Part shown: in pieces, positions 1 to 11,004 of the stretch
How positions within the stretch are numbered: the stretch's first letter is position 1
Layout of the letters: each line of letters starts with the position of its first letter
NCBI RefSeq assembly: GCF_051401765.1
Contig: NC_135071.1
Location: forward strand, 4,814,961-4,878,960
Length of the DNA stretch: 64,000 nt
Origin: Calliopsis andreniformis
Lineage: Eukaryota > Arthropoda > Insecta > Hymenoptera > Andrenidae
Reading direction: 5' to 3'
The notes under the pieces: model-generated
Seen by the model: only the letters and a program-made list of their open reading frames with translations
Database searches by the model: none
What the model was told of the DNA's origin: nothing
Position numbers and translations under genes: made by a program

Positions 1-1081
1 ATAAAGACACAATCTTAGTTTCGATTTCTTTCGAACTGTTCCATTTTTCCAATTCTCAGTTCGGTTCGAAAATCAAGTTCTCGGTTCGGTTCGAAATTCG
101 AACATTACATTCGGACATCGATCATGATGCCCGAAACGAGCTTCGGTCGAGTAATTTTGAGAATGTTAACATAATAAAATTAGAAAGTACTTAAGAAATT
201 ATTTAAAGAAAAATTTATATCAAATAAGAAATGGAACATTAATCCATTTACCAACCGCAGAATTAATTTGAAAAAAACCATAATCATGTTCAACTACACG
301 AATGCGTAATTAGTTCGAAATAACATTCAGCTAACATTTATGATCGCAATAATCACATCACTGCCACATAAATCATAAAATAAACCACCGAGAAAGGGGT
401 ACAAAATTCTCAGATCGGCAACGGATGCCTCAGTGTTCCCCAGTGCGTTACGAGAACGTAACAGATCAGGAAGATAGAATTAGAAAATTCGCATTATGCT
501 TGGAAAGGAGGAAAGCCATACAAAGGAGAGCTGTTTGAGCCTCTCGGCCAGGGTTATGCAGTTGGCAGTCAAAATTTTCGATTCCAATCTTAACTCCGGC
601 TCGAAACGACTGATTGACTCGGGTGAAAGCGGTAACCTACTATTTGTGTCTCACGAGAAATCCAGTGGAAACAATTAAGGGCAATGCTTTCCAGGTTTTC
701 TCCTACGACATGAATAATATTCACACTCGTAGACAGAAACAGAGGGGTGCAAATTCAAGAGAATTAGCGGGGGCCAAAGTTCGAAGGGGTCTAGGCCTCG
801 GGCCATGCGTAGGGGCACATAGGAAGTAGGAGCAACCTCGAATTAGCGTGTTCAGCACACGATGACAGGATGATTACGCATTCCTACTAAGTCGCAACTC
901 CGTCTGAAATGTGGCCAGCCCGCTCGCTTGCTCTTCAACATCTACACACAAGCAGGTGTATCTCTATGAATAGCCATCACGAGAAGCGTGGACCTCTCAT
1001 GGCAAAGAATGTGAAGAAACGATGAATAAATCCAAGTGTCGAACAAGATTGCCTATTGTTTGGTAGTATTGTTTGGTAGTA
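1..1081. other. Unassigned AT-rich sequence
   Basis: No coding feature is convincing here. The first 110 bases carry a short imperfect direct repeat built on TTCGGTTCGAA (near 58-70 and 83-95). Near 1053-1083 the 14-base block TTGTTTGGTAGTAT occurs twice in tandem. The open frames at 496-678 and 614-829 overlap in different frames, are low in information and resemble no family I know. Confidence 0.4.
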
Positions 1082-1342
1082 TTAAAAGATAGATAGGAGG
1101 CAAATATGATAGTGGATTATAAGAAACTTAAATATATTGAATCTAAGATTATTTTCATGACTCCATTTTTCCAAGTTCAAGAGAATAATCTGTAACAGAA
1201 TGGTATCACATCCATTTACAATAGCGCAAAAGATTTTTAAGTAATCCGTAAACAGGAGAACCTTGGTCTTAGTAACAACCCTAGAGGTATCGTGGAAAAA
1301 AATTGAATGGCAAAGGTCTAACATGTGGTGCTTGAGAAACAT
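1082..1342 (-). pseudogene. Non-LTR retrotransposon reverse transcriptase fragment
   Basis: An 86-codon piece of a LINE-type reverse transcriptase. The track LLFTDYLKIF stands where LINEs have the catalytic YADD block. It is followed at normal spacing by a leucine-rich stretch and a WSHENNLRFNIFKF-like segment, matching the family pattern in which a tryptophan helix and a 'L.lN..K' motif follow the active site. The second catalytic aspartate is tyrosine (FTDY), so it could not be active. Neither the fingers region nor a thumb/endonuclease is found nearby. It is a short relic, probably Jockey-, R1- or I-like. The family is inferred from motif order only. Confidence 0.6.
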
Positions 1343-1639
1343 TCAAACTAGCTAAAATTCTTTTAAAATACTTATTAAATTTTACTATTTGTGATCTAGT
1401 CATTACAAAACTTGAAATCCAATTCCATTCTTTGAATGAGCGAAAATTTTAAATTAAACCAAATAAATGGTTTACAGATATTTTACAACCAAAAATTTGG
1501 CGCGCTGACGATGCAAACAGTTTATTAGAAAGGAATCGATTAATTCGCGCGTATTTAGGTTACAGAATTGACAGTTTATAATAATAAGAGTTCAGACGTT
1601 TTTGTTCTGAGCAATAACCTATTTTTCCTTAACCTGGAC

Positions 1640-2379
1640 TTTATTTTCTTTAATCTGAATTTTTGCAAAATGAGTTGCCTTTACTCTTGGAAAATATACC
1701 ATTAGCTGTGAGGAATACTATGCTTTTCCAAGAGGATGGTGCACCAGCTTATTTTGGACGAAATGTTCGCGCATTTTTAAATAACACCTACGAAGACCGT
1801 TGAATCGAACGAATAAGGCCAGTGGCTCGGCCACCACGGTCTCCCGACCTCACTCTTTTAGACTTTTTTTTGTGGGGATATGTAAAGCAAAAAGTTTACA
1901 GGGTCAAGATTGAAAATATCCACATATTGCGTGATAGAATACAGAATGCCTTCGATGAAATTAAACTGAAGGCAGCGTGTGCTTGTGTACATGATACGTT
2001 ATTAAGAAGACTTCAAAAGTGTATTGATAGACAAGGAGATGTATTCGAACAGTTGTTATGAACAATAATTAGTGTAAAAGTTAATTAACTGTTCAGTTCA
2101 TACCATGGAGATACAGTTCGGAGTAGTAACATCAGCAGTATACGCGTGTGTATGTACACCGATGCGTGTTTCTCGCGTTCAAACTCGCGTGTGTGCGGTC
2201 GCGTGTTCGGCTGACTGGGATTTGAACAGAGCGCCCCGGAAGTTCAACATCTGAATTTCAACAACCGATATCTCGAAGACGAAGCTCCAGATTGCAAAAT
2301 GGTAAAGGACTTTTCAATTTCTATTTGCATGAAGAATATGCATGTTTCGGCTTGTTCCATAGTTTTGGGACACCTTGTA
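1640..2379 (+). mobile_element. 5'-truncated mariner-like transposon
   Basis: This spans the transposase remnant at 1681-2061 and a right terminal repeat ending near 2379. The final bases (2357-2379) read on the minus strand as TACAAGGTGTCCCAAAACTA, the classic mariner end form (TA target plus GGTGTCCCA). No matching left terminal repeat is visible upstream, so the element is truncated at its 5' end. The left limit given is only where mariner-like coding becomes recognisable. Confidence 0.7.
1681..2061 (+). pseudogene. Mariner-family transposase, C-terminal half
   Basis: This encodes the end of the DDE catalytic domain that cuts and rejoins transposon DNA. The motif FQEDGAPAYF (from 1726) is the second-aspartate block, usually QDGAPAH. 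PRSPDLTLLDFFLWGYVK follows (from about 1834), the third-acid block characteristic of mariner-like enzymes; its final D is present. About 60 residues of C-terminal helix run to the stop at 2059-2061. An in-frame TGA at 1801-1803 lies where relatives have tryptophan, so the frame is broken once. The first catalytic acid and the DNA-binding domain are missing. It is therefore a fossil with no helper function. Confidence 0.85.
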
Positions 2380-2449
2380 CATTACTACGTTTCTAATACA
2401 AAACATTATAAAAATTAAATCAAATCGTAATAATTTATATCAACAATGC

Positions 2450-3590
2450 GAAAAACATAAAATAAGATAACCTAAATTGCGTAACACTGCGCAGGCATAT
2501 TCTTAGAATTTCAAGTATAAAAGGAGCCGCATAAGTAGTAGAGAAGAAATTGGTTTCCTGGTAATCGTGGTGTTAGCACGAAGTCTTTAGAAACAGCTTA
2601 TACATATATGCGTATATGCGTTCAGTGTTAATAAGACCACTCTTCTAGTAGGCAGCGACTGTTATCCAACAAAAACAAGTGTAGTTGATACTCCTTTGAA
2701 GGTTAAGGACAGGCATCACTAATCTGTCAGATTACGAAATCCTAACCCTGGACACTGAGCATAAACTGTAAAAACGAGTATCTTGGGGGTAACCGATATG
2801 CCATCCTCTAAGAATGAGACCGCTCGTCTAGCAGGCAGCGACTGTTCTGAGCAGGTGAAAAGAATAGTTGAGGCTCCTTTTGAGGTTAGCTGTTCGCACG
2901 TTGTAGCAGACGAATCAAGCTGTCAACAAGCATCAAGAAGCAATTCGATATCTCACAGAATTTTGAGACTGCTCCTGGTAAGTTATTTCCTAAAAGGCAG
3001 CGACCGAGATTCCGAAAGAGGTTAGAATAGAAGCCTCGAGAAAACTTAGATAGGAATACTAAATAATAAATTGCGTATCTGACACCAAAGCGTTTAAATC
3101 GAGGATCCTCGTACTGTGAATTAAATTATAAGTCTGATCATCAGTAGATTATCTAATTCTTTAATTATATAATCATTGTCAGATCAGTAAAGTCTTTAAT
3201 TATTATAATTATAGCGCTTTCTTTAATTATCATATTGTTGTAGCGATGCATATAATTAAATGCTTTAATTCTTTAATTATTATATAGATTCATATCATTA
3301 ATATCATAATCATTAATTATTGTTCATCAAACTTTCTTCACTATTATATTGTAATTAAGAGTAATTAATTGTATGCAAATTATAAATTATTATTAAAAGT
3401 TGACAATAAAATCATTTTTCTAATAAAATATTGAAAATCGTTAAATAAACTAATTATTGTATAAGATATAAGTCTGTAGATTTTTATCTTTAACCGCTCG
3501 CCATCCGAATCCCCTACTTTTCGCTTCATGAAAAGGTGCTCTTCTATGAACAACGTAGCTTCACTCACCTAGAACGTTCGGAACGTTACA
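2450..3590 (+). repeat. Diverged LTR (family T), probable solo LTR
   Basis: The right end, AACGTAGC...GGAACGTTACA ending at 3590, closely resembles the 3' end of the LTR at 23518-24903, including a CGCTCGCCATCCGAA-type block. A TATA-like box (GTATAAAAGG, about 2517) precedes units carrying 'GACC(A/G)CTC...GCAGCGACTG', seen at about 2634, 2816 and 2970. The same motif series occurs in the R-U5 part of the other copies at 23.9-24.4, 29.8-30.3 and 60.7-61.0 kb. The 5' part does not align with the other copies, and no target duplication was found, so the left limit is a guess. Open frames inside (such as 2783-3025) are LTR sequence, not genes. Confidence 0.6.
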
Positions 3591-3832
3591 GTAATGAAAA
3601 TAATACTGGGCAATAATTTATTTGAAATGTTTTGCTGTCAGTCGTCTATATACTATAGTTAAACATCAGAAAAGCATAAAATTATTAAATCTTTAAAATG
3701 GTCTCTTGTCAATCCAACAGAATTTTAAAAATTTTTAGGTCTTATAATTTTAATGCGACGTAGACAAAAGAGGAACTGGAAAGAATATTAGCGAATGGGT
3801 TCACTTTTCACAGAACCAGTCTTCGTCCAGAC

Positions 3833-4135
3833 TTTTAAAAATTCAACCAGTACTTGAATACTTTGTCCATAAATTCAATACAGTGTACAAACCCAAACAA
3901 CAGTTGTCATTAGCCAAGGGTATGATTCCATGGAGAGGACATTTAACTTTTTGGACATATAATCGTGAAAAAAAATTTTAAATATGGTTTACTTGTAAGA
4001 ATTCTATCTAAGGGTGATACTGAATACATTTGTAATTTGGAAATTTATACTGCTGAGGTAAAAAGAGCTAAACGAAACTATTTTATGTGTACTCGATCCA
4101 TACCTTGTGCTGTGGAGCCACGTTTAGCAGGGTAA
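3833..4135 (+). pseudogene. piggyBac-family transposase fragment
   Basis: Two reading-frame segments form the middle of a piggyBac DDE domain. At 3841-3981 the translation runs PVLEYFVHKFNTVY, then LSLAKGMIPWRGHLTF. This is the family's first-aspartate block (normally 'slDE.mipfkGR'), but the aspartate is alanine here. After a one-base frameshift near 3979, the segment KYGLLVRILSKGDTEYI followed by LEIYTAE matches the block after it ('KyGiK...gyi.d.evYtg'). The stop is at 4133-4135. The catalytic residue is lost, the frame is broken and both ends are missing, so it is inactive. The BEL/Pao LTR begins eight bases downstream and may have truncated it. Confidence 0.8.
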
Positions 4136-4142
4136 TTATTAT

Positions 4143-5182
4143 TGAAGTAAGATAAGACAGTTTTGCAAATAAACGGACTGCATTTTATTAAATGAGACAT
4201 GCGTCGCGCTATATCACGTCACACCGCGTCGTATCGAGCGTCCGCTGTTGCTGAACACCACTGTCGACAACTCACCGCCTACGGATAAGTTTGCCTCCTA
4301 TTTTGAAAAAAATATTTGTGTTCCCACTTTTCCAAAACATTTCCATGAGAAAAAAGTCCGCTCTATCGCGTAGTATGGTTGGATTTTATGCTGGACCTGT
4401 ACAGGAAAGGAATTGCCTATATTCACTATATCTGTCCGCACGCAAAGCTTATTACTGATTGATTGAACTCTCATACCGATCCGCACAGTTTCCCCAAGAG
4501 CCAGAGCGGTCACGACCCAAACTTGTCATTAAACATGAACATTTTCAATTAACCCCATTAACGAATCTCGTAACTCTTCCTGTAGCCTGGCGGCCCCGGA
4601 TTGACCATTTTTGATATCACCGTGCACGCTTTTTAACCTTCACACTCAGGGAGATGGCCTCCCTTTTGAGGTTTATGGCGGCCTAAGGTCGACATTTTCA
4701 CGTCTACCTTTGCACGCTTGGCTTGAACCACAACTAAACGGTGCTGTGTAGTCGACTGTTCCTGTCAGCAAGAATTCGCGCGTTTTTTAGGGTAAACCCG
4801 CGCGTTTGAAGCTAATGCATCCGCAGTTGCATACATGTCCGAACATCAATTTTCACTCCGGACCCCCCGCTATGGCTTTCTCCTTGGGACTCTCCTAGCC
4901 GCGTACACTCTCATCCTCATACAATTTCGCCCTTAATCTTACAAATTCGCTGAATTCCATCACCTTACAATATTTTGATTACATCAACCCACTCACATCG
5001 GATGCGAACGCGTTCACTTATTCAGAGCTCCCTAGATAATTTGGAAACGGCGTTCCTTGGGGAGTCTTTTACTCAACCTTGATCTAAACACAATCCGTAC
5101 AACAATGTGAGTGAGTCAATCACACTCCACACACTTATACCTATCCACAACAAAAATAACGCACTTATACCTATCCGCAACA
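4143..5182 (-). repeat. BEL/Pao 3' LTR
   Basis: The boundary at 5182 is well supported. On the minus strand a purine-rich primer (GAGGGGGAGAA) abuts TGTTGCGGATAGG, the expected LTR start. The other end is placed at 4143 because the plus strand there starts TGAAGTAAGATAAG (minus-strand end ...TTCA), just beyond a polyadenylation-like AATAAA on the minus strand. The block CACTTATACCTATCC is duplicated in tandem inside the end of the LTR (about 5138-5176). The outer boundary cannot be confirmed because the second LTR is missing. Confidence 0.55.
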
Positions 5183-5369
5183 TTCTCCCCCTCAAATTAA
5201 ACATATTTAATTTCTAAGTCAAACACATGATTCTTTTTTCCTGGAATTAATTGAACAAGAAGGCTCAGCGCCTAGTTTTTATGACAACAACAAAAAAATT
5301 ATTTTTTTCCCTTTTTTTTTCTTTTCGAACAGTAAATTATCATCCGAGCTCCATTACTTTTCAGCTCTG

Positions 5370-6019
5370 CTAGCCGCGTTGTTCACTTGAACCCCTCAAT
5401 CTGATTAATTTTCGCGCTGGTCGCGTGAATTCGCCCGCCGAGGTGCGCACGTTCGCAATCTTAAGTACACCATCCGATCCGGGGAATACTTCCGTCACTG
5501 TCCCTGTTTCCCACAAATTTCGCGGTGCCTTTAGCTCGACGATAAGGACCAGGTCTCCCTTCTCAAGAGGATTTTCCGATTCATGCTACTTCGCACGCGG
5601 TATCAATCCAGGTAGATACTCACGCAGTCAACGCCGCCAGTACGCGTTGACGAAGGATTGCGCGATTTGCCACTGTTTCCTCGGGCAGATCGCTTGTACA
5701 TCGTACTTCTCTATCTTTATCTCGCCGGATGATGCTTCTATGAGGAAGTGGTTCGGGGTCAGCGCTTCCTCATCTCACGGATGAGGAACACGTGTGTTAG
5801 CGATCGCGAATTAACCAGTAACGTGCTCAGGACTTCCTCGCTGGGAACTTGATTTCGCAAGGTTGCATTCAAGGCCACCTTGACCAACCGAATCAACCTC
5901 CCCCATGCTCCACCCATATGGGGCGTGTCCGGTGGGTTAAATACCCATTTTATTTGTCTACTTAAAGCATGGTCCTCCAAAGCTTTGGTATCGATTGCCT
6001 TGATCGCAGCTTGCATCAC
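5370..6019 (-). pseudogene. BEL/Pao integrase C-terminal part
   Basis: The final part of pol, which would insert element cDNA into the chromosome. The first segment (6019 to about 5770) carries WVFNPPDTPHMGGAWGRL and NSRSLTHV, the end of the BEL/Pao catalytic core, including the region around the last catalytic acid. A frameshift near 5760-5790 leads into the second segment with LTPNHFLIE, the YWRRWLREYLPGL block and a C-terminal domain with 'GDLVLI', 'VRTSAGEFTRP' and a stop at 5370-5372. The zinc-binding domain and the first two catalytic acids are missing because of the upstream deletion. Plus-strand frames here (such as 5425-5784) are antisense shadows. Confidence 0.85.
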
Positions 6020-7913
6020 AAAATACGTGTATCTGCATATCGCCGTAACGAATTCCCGCTGGTACGTAGTAACGCGTTACCCGACAATTCCTTATGTTCA
6101 TTAGGCCTCTCAGCCACGACAACCAGCCTATCTGTTCGTCGTCCCCTAGTTGGTGGTCCCACCCTATACCGCTGCGCCATACTTCCTGCATTAATATTTT
6201 CGCGTTGAACGTAAATGGTGAGAGGAAGCCTAATGGATTGAACACAGACATTATTATCCGAAGAAATTCGCATTTAGTTGGTTTAATCGTCTCTGTTAGT
6301 ATGTTCTTCGGAATTCTCGCTGTACCTACATTGAATTGTAACTTATCGTTTCCTGTGTCCCATATAAAGCCTAATACTCTCTCTCCCCCTCGGTCACACA
6401 AGCACATCTCCTTCTTACTTCCCAGTCGTGGGATTTCCGGTATCGAACTCACTAGATCCGCGACATTTCTGACCCAGTCGTGCATTTCAAAATCCGCCTC
6501 AGAATTAATTTTAATTACGTCGCGAATAAGTCTCCTGGCCTCTTCACTTGTCCTCCGACTCGATAAATAATCATCCATGTAGTTATCGTCGATGATACTT
6601 CTCGCCGCGTCGGGAAACAACCCGGCCTTCTCGCGGGCGTTCTTATTTTTTACGTATATCGCGGTACACGGCGACGATTTCGCACCGAATATCAAAACGC
6701 GTCATTTCGTAGGTTTTCGGCGTTTCTTGCCTATTCCTACCACGCCACAGAAATCTTTGCCCTCTACGATCCTCTTCTCTAATCTTTATCCGCAGGAACA
6801 TGTATTTTATATCCGCTTTAAACGCACATGCATGTAGTCTGAAACGCAGCAATATACCTGGCAACGATTGTAATAAATCCGGCCTGGATTCGAGTTGGTC
6901 ATTTAAACTGACCCCCGGCGTCTTCGCGGCAGCATCAAACACGAGCCGAACTTTTCCCGGCTTAGTACTGCATCGTACTCCAAAATGCGGCAAGTACCAC
7001 GATCGTGACGTAGTTACTTGGTCATTTACCTTCACTGCGAAATCATTTTTAATAAAGCGCTCCATTCCCGCGTGATATAATGACGCGTACTCCGGTTCGC
7101 AATCGAGTTTCCTTTGTAACGATATATAAGCCTCTCTTGCGCCACGATTTTACCATCTACGATCGGCGCACCCTTTTCGTTCCACAGTAGACCTGTGTCC
7201 CATGATTTTCCTACGCGACGACTTGTCTCATCCAATAGTCTTAGCACTCGTTTGTGTTCATTAACGTTTTTCATTTTTTCGCAAACTCCGAGAGTGTCTA
7301 TTTCAAAATACTGCCGAATCAATTGGTCCAGCTGTTCGTTGGGGTCAAGCGCGATGTCATCGTATAGGACCCCTCGGTCCATTTGCTGCATCCCGTACGT
7401 ATTCAAAGTCGTTCCTGACGCTCCGCAGCCCGTCACGAGCCCATGCAACGCCCATCCCAAGGAACAGCGCGAAAGCGCGAGGTCCCTTCCTACTATGTTA
7501 CGTAATTCTCGAGTAACTATCAAGTCCCAGTTGTCTTGTCCGATAAGTATCGTTGGCCGCACATCGTGGTAGGATTTTATGTCTACATTTTCGACCGCCC
7601 TAACGTATCGCGCGATATTTGCCGGAATCGACTGGACAGGAAGGCTCAGCGCACTTACCGCGACGGCCCTGTTTATTTTATACAAATTAAAGGCTCCTTC
7701 TATTTCAAATTCGACCCTTTCACAGTTGGGCATAATCTTCGCTCGAGGTTCGATACCTTTTAAAGCTATTTTCATAGGCTTCCCTATTACGCCTACGTCT
7801 CGGGATATCTTACGATCAATCAACGTTATTGTCGAGCCCTCATCCAACAAGGCGAATGTGTTTACGGTGTTCTTTGGCCCTACTATTCGAACGGGTAATA
7901 TCTTCAGTAACAC
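6016..7913 (-). pseudogene. BEL/Pao protease and reverse transcriptase
   Basis: The protease segment (7913 to about 7080) has FALLDEGSTITLID, the BEL/Pao aspartic-protease active site, and further on LIGQDNWDLI and LGWALHG, a typical linker. RT follows in a shifted frame: YLPHFGV, KVRLVFDAAAK and ADIKYMFLRI (first catalytic aspartate) between about 7030 and 6760. After another shift come DDNYMDDYL (catalytic YxDD, about 6580), LGFLSPF and HVFCDAS. Translation then jumps straight into integrase sequence, marking a deletion of RNase H. The motifs themselves are unusually well kept for a broken element, suggesting modest age. Frameshifts near 7050 and 6690 are inferred from changes of frame between adjoining motifs. 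Confidence 0.85.
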
Positions 7914-8024
7914 GCGCGGTAACTCTAGTCAAATCTCTTTTGTCGCATCGGCCATATTGACTTCTGTTCGCGGTGAGTCTCACTCTCGAGTGGTCGGTTT
8001 GCTCGCCCTTTTCGCTGCTCTTTA

Positions 8025-9402
8025 ACAGAATCTCGGGTCGTGTAGAAGGCTGTGGTGGTTCCCTTTGCAGACCGAACAGTTAGTGCCTCTGCAGTCTCCG
8101 CGAGCATGTCCCTTACACAAACATTTAAAGCAAAACTTATGTTTTTTCGCTAAGAATCATCACCGAGCCACCCCCTCGCGCGCGAACCCTCTGCATTCCG
8201 CCGATTTATGATTTGACCTATCGCAAAAGACGCAGCTGGGAATCGATTTCCCGATGGAATCCTTACGGGCACTCGTCACGTTAACTCCGAACACTTTCGC
8301 GCTTGAAGCGGTCGGTTTTCTCGCTCCGCCACGGCCCTTGGAGACAGTCGTCATTTGCGACGTTGACGTCGAACTAGGTTCTAGGCTAAATACACCTGCT
8401 GCCACAGCGAGCTCAACTTCCTTGTACACAAACTCCGACAGCTTATCGAGTTCTGTCCTCTCCTAGGGGGTGTTTCAGCCGAATATTTGTGATACGCGTA
8501 TCTAAGAGCGGACGGTAATTTACTTCCCGTACTTTGTATCAAATCGGGACTATGTAGATTCCCTATAAGTTTGAGGAATCGAAAGGCTGTGACGGCACCT
8601 CGGAGTTTCGTTGCGAACTGTACTATATTTATTTTACCAGTGTCTAGTTCCGGTAATTCCCTGATATCTGCGATGATTTTTCGCGCTATTATGTTCTTAT
8701 TTCTGAAATTCAGTTCAAGGGTGCGCATAATAGTCGCGTCTTGTCCCGTCTACAGCAACGTACACACTGTATCCCTTGCTTCATCTTTTAATGCAGCAAA
8801 AAGCCTCACAATATTTTCGCGATCAGTATATGGCCCCATTTCCGAAGTTAAATCGTACGTTTCCTTGAAGTGGAGCCATTCTAACGGGTTCCCTGCGAAT
8901 TTAAGCAATGAACCTGCTAAAGTCAGGCAGTTCGCGACTCGCGAGTCCTCTTCCACTACAGATGTATCGCGTATTACACGCAAAGTGGATTCTATCGCAT
9001 CCACCAATCGCGCGGTTGGGTCCATCGCGGGTCGCGGTTGTTCGTTACTATATTGTCCAATCGGAAGCGCTGTATTATTTATCCACTCTTGGAATCCGTC
9101 ACCGGTGACTGCTGCTTTAGGTGCCTCCTCCATGTAGGCACACATGTTGTCTCCGGCAAATAAGGATCTCGAGGACGTGTCTGTAACGGGGGCCGCCAAC
9201 TGCACTACGCTGGATTGTCGTTGCTCCTCTTCGATTCCTCTTGACTGCGACCTCCTCCTTTCCGAAAATGGACATCTCCTCGGGCCCATTTGAATACCAC
9301 ATTTGAATACTCACCATTTCTTCTGCGCTCAAATTTTGTGCTCTCTTCGCCTGTGCTCGAGTTGCTGCCGCCTGTCTTGGCGCGGCTCTCTTCCTCCTTC
9401 AC
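8025..9402 (-). pseudogene. BEL/Pao gag polyprotein
   Basis: Structural protein of the element's particle, spread over several frames. The N-terminal part (9402-9117) is charged. The middle (9289-8750) has the insect BEL gag pattern FAGNPLEWLHFKETY, and 8728-8381 continues the capsid-like region. A zinc knuckle C-x2-C-x4-H-x4-C (CVFCDRSNHKSAEC, about 8230-8190) is followed after a frameshift by a second (CFKCLCKGHARGDC, about 8135-8095) and a third partial one (CSVCKGNHHSLLH). Three knuckles are usual for BEL/Pao. Frameshifts lie near 9117-9290, 8740, 8400 and 8150. The start at 9402 is only the first methionine in frame; the real 5' end is lost. Confidence 0.75.
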
Positions 9403-9455
9403 CGAGCTAAAAGCTCGAGGCCTCGTCGAAGCCCGGACACTGATTATAAAGGGGA

Positions 9456-9612
9456 TGAGTCACTGTTACATCGGTATTTTACAAAATATAAAATCGCGTA
9501 TAACTAACAAACTAAGCGTTTCCGAGAATATTGCATATGAAGTTTTCGATTTTCTTGTCTTCTACCTATATCTCCGAGTTTTCCCACGAATTTAGAAACA
9601 CCCTGTATAGTG
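9456..9612 (-). repeat. Mariner-type terminal repeat fragment
   Basis: The minus strand from 9609 starts TATACAGGGTGTTTCTAAA, the form of mariner-derived repeat ends (TA then CAGGGTGT). About 150 bp of AT-rich sequence follows and then merges with the truncated start of the BEL gag region. I see no coding sequence. It probably caused or marks loss of the BEL 5' LTR. Confidence 0.5.
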
Positions 9613-9660
9613 GCATTCACACCTGAAAAGTTGACAAAATAATTTAATAAATGGTTAACA

Positions 9661-10191
9661 AGAATATATTTACTATATGTGGGATCACGGAGCGTTTTGT
9701 TATTGGACTCCTGGACTGATTACTGTCCATTCACATTAGAAAACAATATACTACAGAATCAACATGTGGAGATATTCACAATACCGAATGAAACTACTGG
9801 AATTATTCAATCCCTTGATGTATATGGTTTCCGCACATGGAAGAACTTTTTACGAAAATTTTGCGATGTAGTAGATTTATTTAATTATGACGTTAACTTG
9901 CACATGTAAAATGATGTTATAAAACTGCAAGTATTAATTTACAATCAGCTTTCATCTCCAAAGTATCATCATCTTCTTGCTTGCGCATGGTATGAAAGTG
10001 GATATATTGATGAAAAACCAAATAAATTTGAAAAATCCAGTAAGTTTCGCTCTTTGATAACAAGATTTCATACAACCTCCGCGCTGTTCCATATGATGCA
10101 ATCATACTATTATACAATACGATATGCGTAGTGTAACAAATTTCTATGTTGTAAGCACTACATTGAAGAGTTTTATCATCATGAAAAATAA
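9661..10191 (+). pseudogene. Pogo/Tigger-like (DDE_1) transposase, C-terminal half
   Basis: A DDE-domain remnant of the pogo/Tigger group, as far as motifs tell. LLLDSWTDY (from about 9700) matches the second-aspartate block. IPNETTGIIQSLDVYGFRTWK matches the 'IP.GTT..iQPLDv..fr.wK' block ending in the third acid. The same frame continues after a stop at 9907-9909 with KLQVLIYNQLSSP and CAWYESGYID, and after a second stop (10129-10131) ends with CNKFLCCKHYIEEFYHH, a cysteine/histidine tail seen in arthropod members. The frame closes at 10189-10191. The N-terminal CENP-B-like DNA-binding domain is missing, and two in-frame stops show it is dead. The invariant proline before LD is serine here. 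Confidence 0.75.
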
Positions 10192-10369
10192 GTTATAATA
10201 TTCATACCACATAAATGTTTTCAAAAGTATCCAACTATACTTGAATCGCTTACTGAACGTTTCTGCTCTTATATGTAATATTAACTTGTTAGCAGTATCT
10301 CTCCTTCACTTTACGTCTACTTCGTGTAAGTTCCTACTGTGTAATTAAAACCACAAGTATATAAATTAC

Positions 10370-10702
10370 TGTTGAGAGTTAATTATTTTTAAGTTAATCT
10401 TAAGTTCATATTGCGCGCCGAAAGGTTCGACCGAAGTCGGGCGTAACGAAACAAAAGAACCCTGACTTCCGTTCTTGGGTAAGTGTTCGAAGGATGCAAG
10501 CCGCATGTGCGCGCAAAACGTGTCGGTGGCAAGAAAGACGTGCAAAGAGCGTAAAAATTAAACATGTTATGTTCGCAAGATTTATGTGTAGTAAAAAGGC
10601 GCCTTTTTCGTTTAATCATTCTGCCGCCGTCAAATAAAGCCTAAAAGACAAAAGCTATTGACTACGTTCGTTGTCCTCGCCATCTCAAACTAAGTCGCAA
10701 CA
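10370..10702 (+). repeat. Copia 5' LTR
   Basis: 333 bp, TGTTGAGAG...CGCAACA. It holds a polyadenylation signal AATAAA (about 10634). The minus-strand frame of 76 codons inside it (10389-10619) also appears in the 3' LTR and is just LTR sequence. It would serve as promoter for the genomic RNA, but no strong TATA box was seen. Confidence 0.95.
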
Positions 10703-10716
10703 GGTTATGGGCCCAG
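10703..10716 (+). other. Copia primer-binding site (half tRNA-iMet)
   Basis: GGTTATGGGCCCAG starts directly after the 5' LTR. Its complement CTGGGCCCATAACC is the anticodon stem and loop (CAT) of animal initiator tRNA-Met. Drosophila copia is known to prime from an internal fragment of this tRNA rather than its 3' end, and this element fits that scheme. Confidence 0.85.
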
Positions 10717-10759
10717 GACTGCTGTTCTTGGATTAAGAGGAGAAACGAACTATCGGTCA

Positions 10760-10865
10760 GTGTATATGGATATTGGTCAGTCGACGCTCGTCAGTCAACG
10801 GTCAGTCAACGGTCAGTCAACAGTCAGTCAACGGTCAGTCAACGTCAGTCCAAAGTCAGCGATAA
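10760..10865 (+). repeat. Short tandem repeat in the Copia leader
   Basis: About nine imperfect copies of a ~11 bp unit, (G)GTCAGTCAAC, lie in the untranslated leader between the primer-binding site and gag. Members at both edges are shorter or diverged. It could be slippage or a packaging/dimerisation region; the sequence alone does not say. Confidence 0.8.
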
Positions 10866-11004
10866 CCAACCAGCATTAGTCGGCGTCAACCTGCGAAACC
10901 TCCTGCGTTGCTATATAAGAAAATTCTTTGTATTGGATGAGTAACTGCGATATCTATTTGGTTATCTTAAGGAAATATTAGTAAGTACTCAGAAATATTT
11001 CGTC

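Larger units (their letters stand above)
4143..9455 (-). mobile_element. BEL/Pao LTR retrotransposon, 5'-truncated and internally deleted
   Basis: Reading on the minus strand: gag (about 9402 to 8025), protease, reverse transcriptase, C-terminal integrase (stop at 5370-5372), about 187 bp of 3' UTR, a purine tract (TTTGAGGGGGAGAA, 5183-5196), then a 3' LTR. No 5' LTR or primer-binding site is found at the right. There the sequence runs into a mariner-type repeat near 9455. RNase H and most of the integrase are deleted between RT and integrase near 6020. Several frameshifts are visible. Neighbours are a piggyBac relic (left) and a pogo-like relic (right). It cannot move by itself. Confidence 0.85.

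Noticed and set aside
2783..3025. 80-codon frame as a gene
   Set aside because: It coincides with the repeated units of an LTR related to three other copies.
5425..6837. Long plus-strand frames over the BEL/Pao region
   Set aside because: Antisense shadows of integrase and RT, whose motifs are all on the minus strand.
10389..10619. 76-codon minus-strand frame, repeated at 15086-15316
   Set aside because: It occurs in both Copia LTRs; it is LTR sequence and not a gene.
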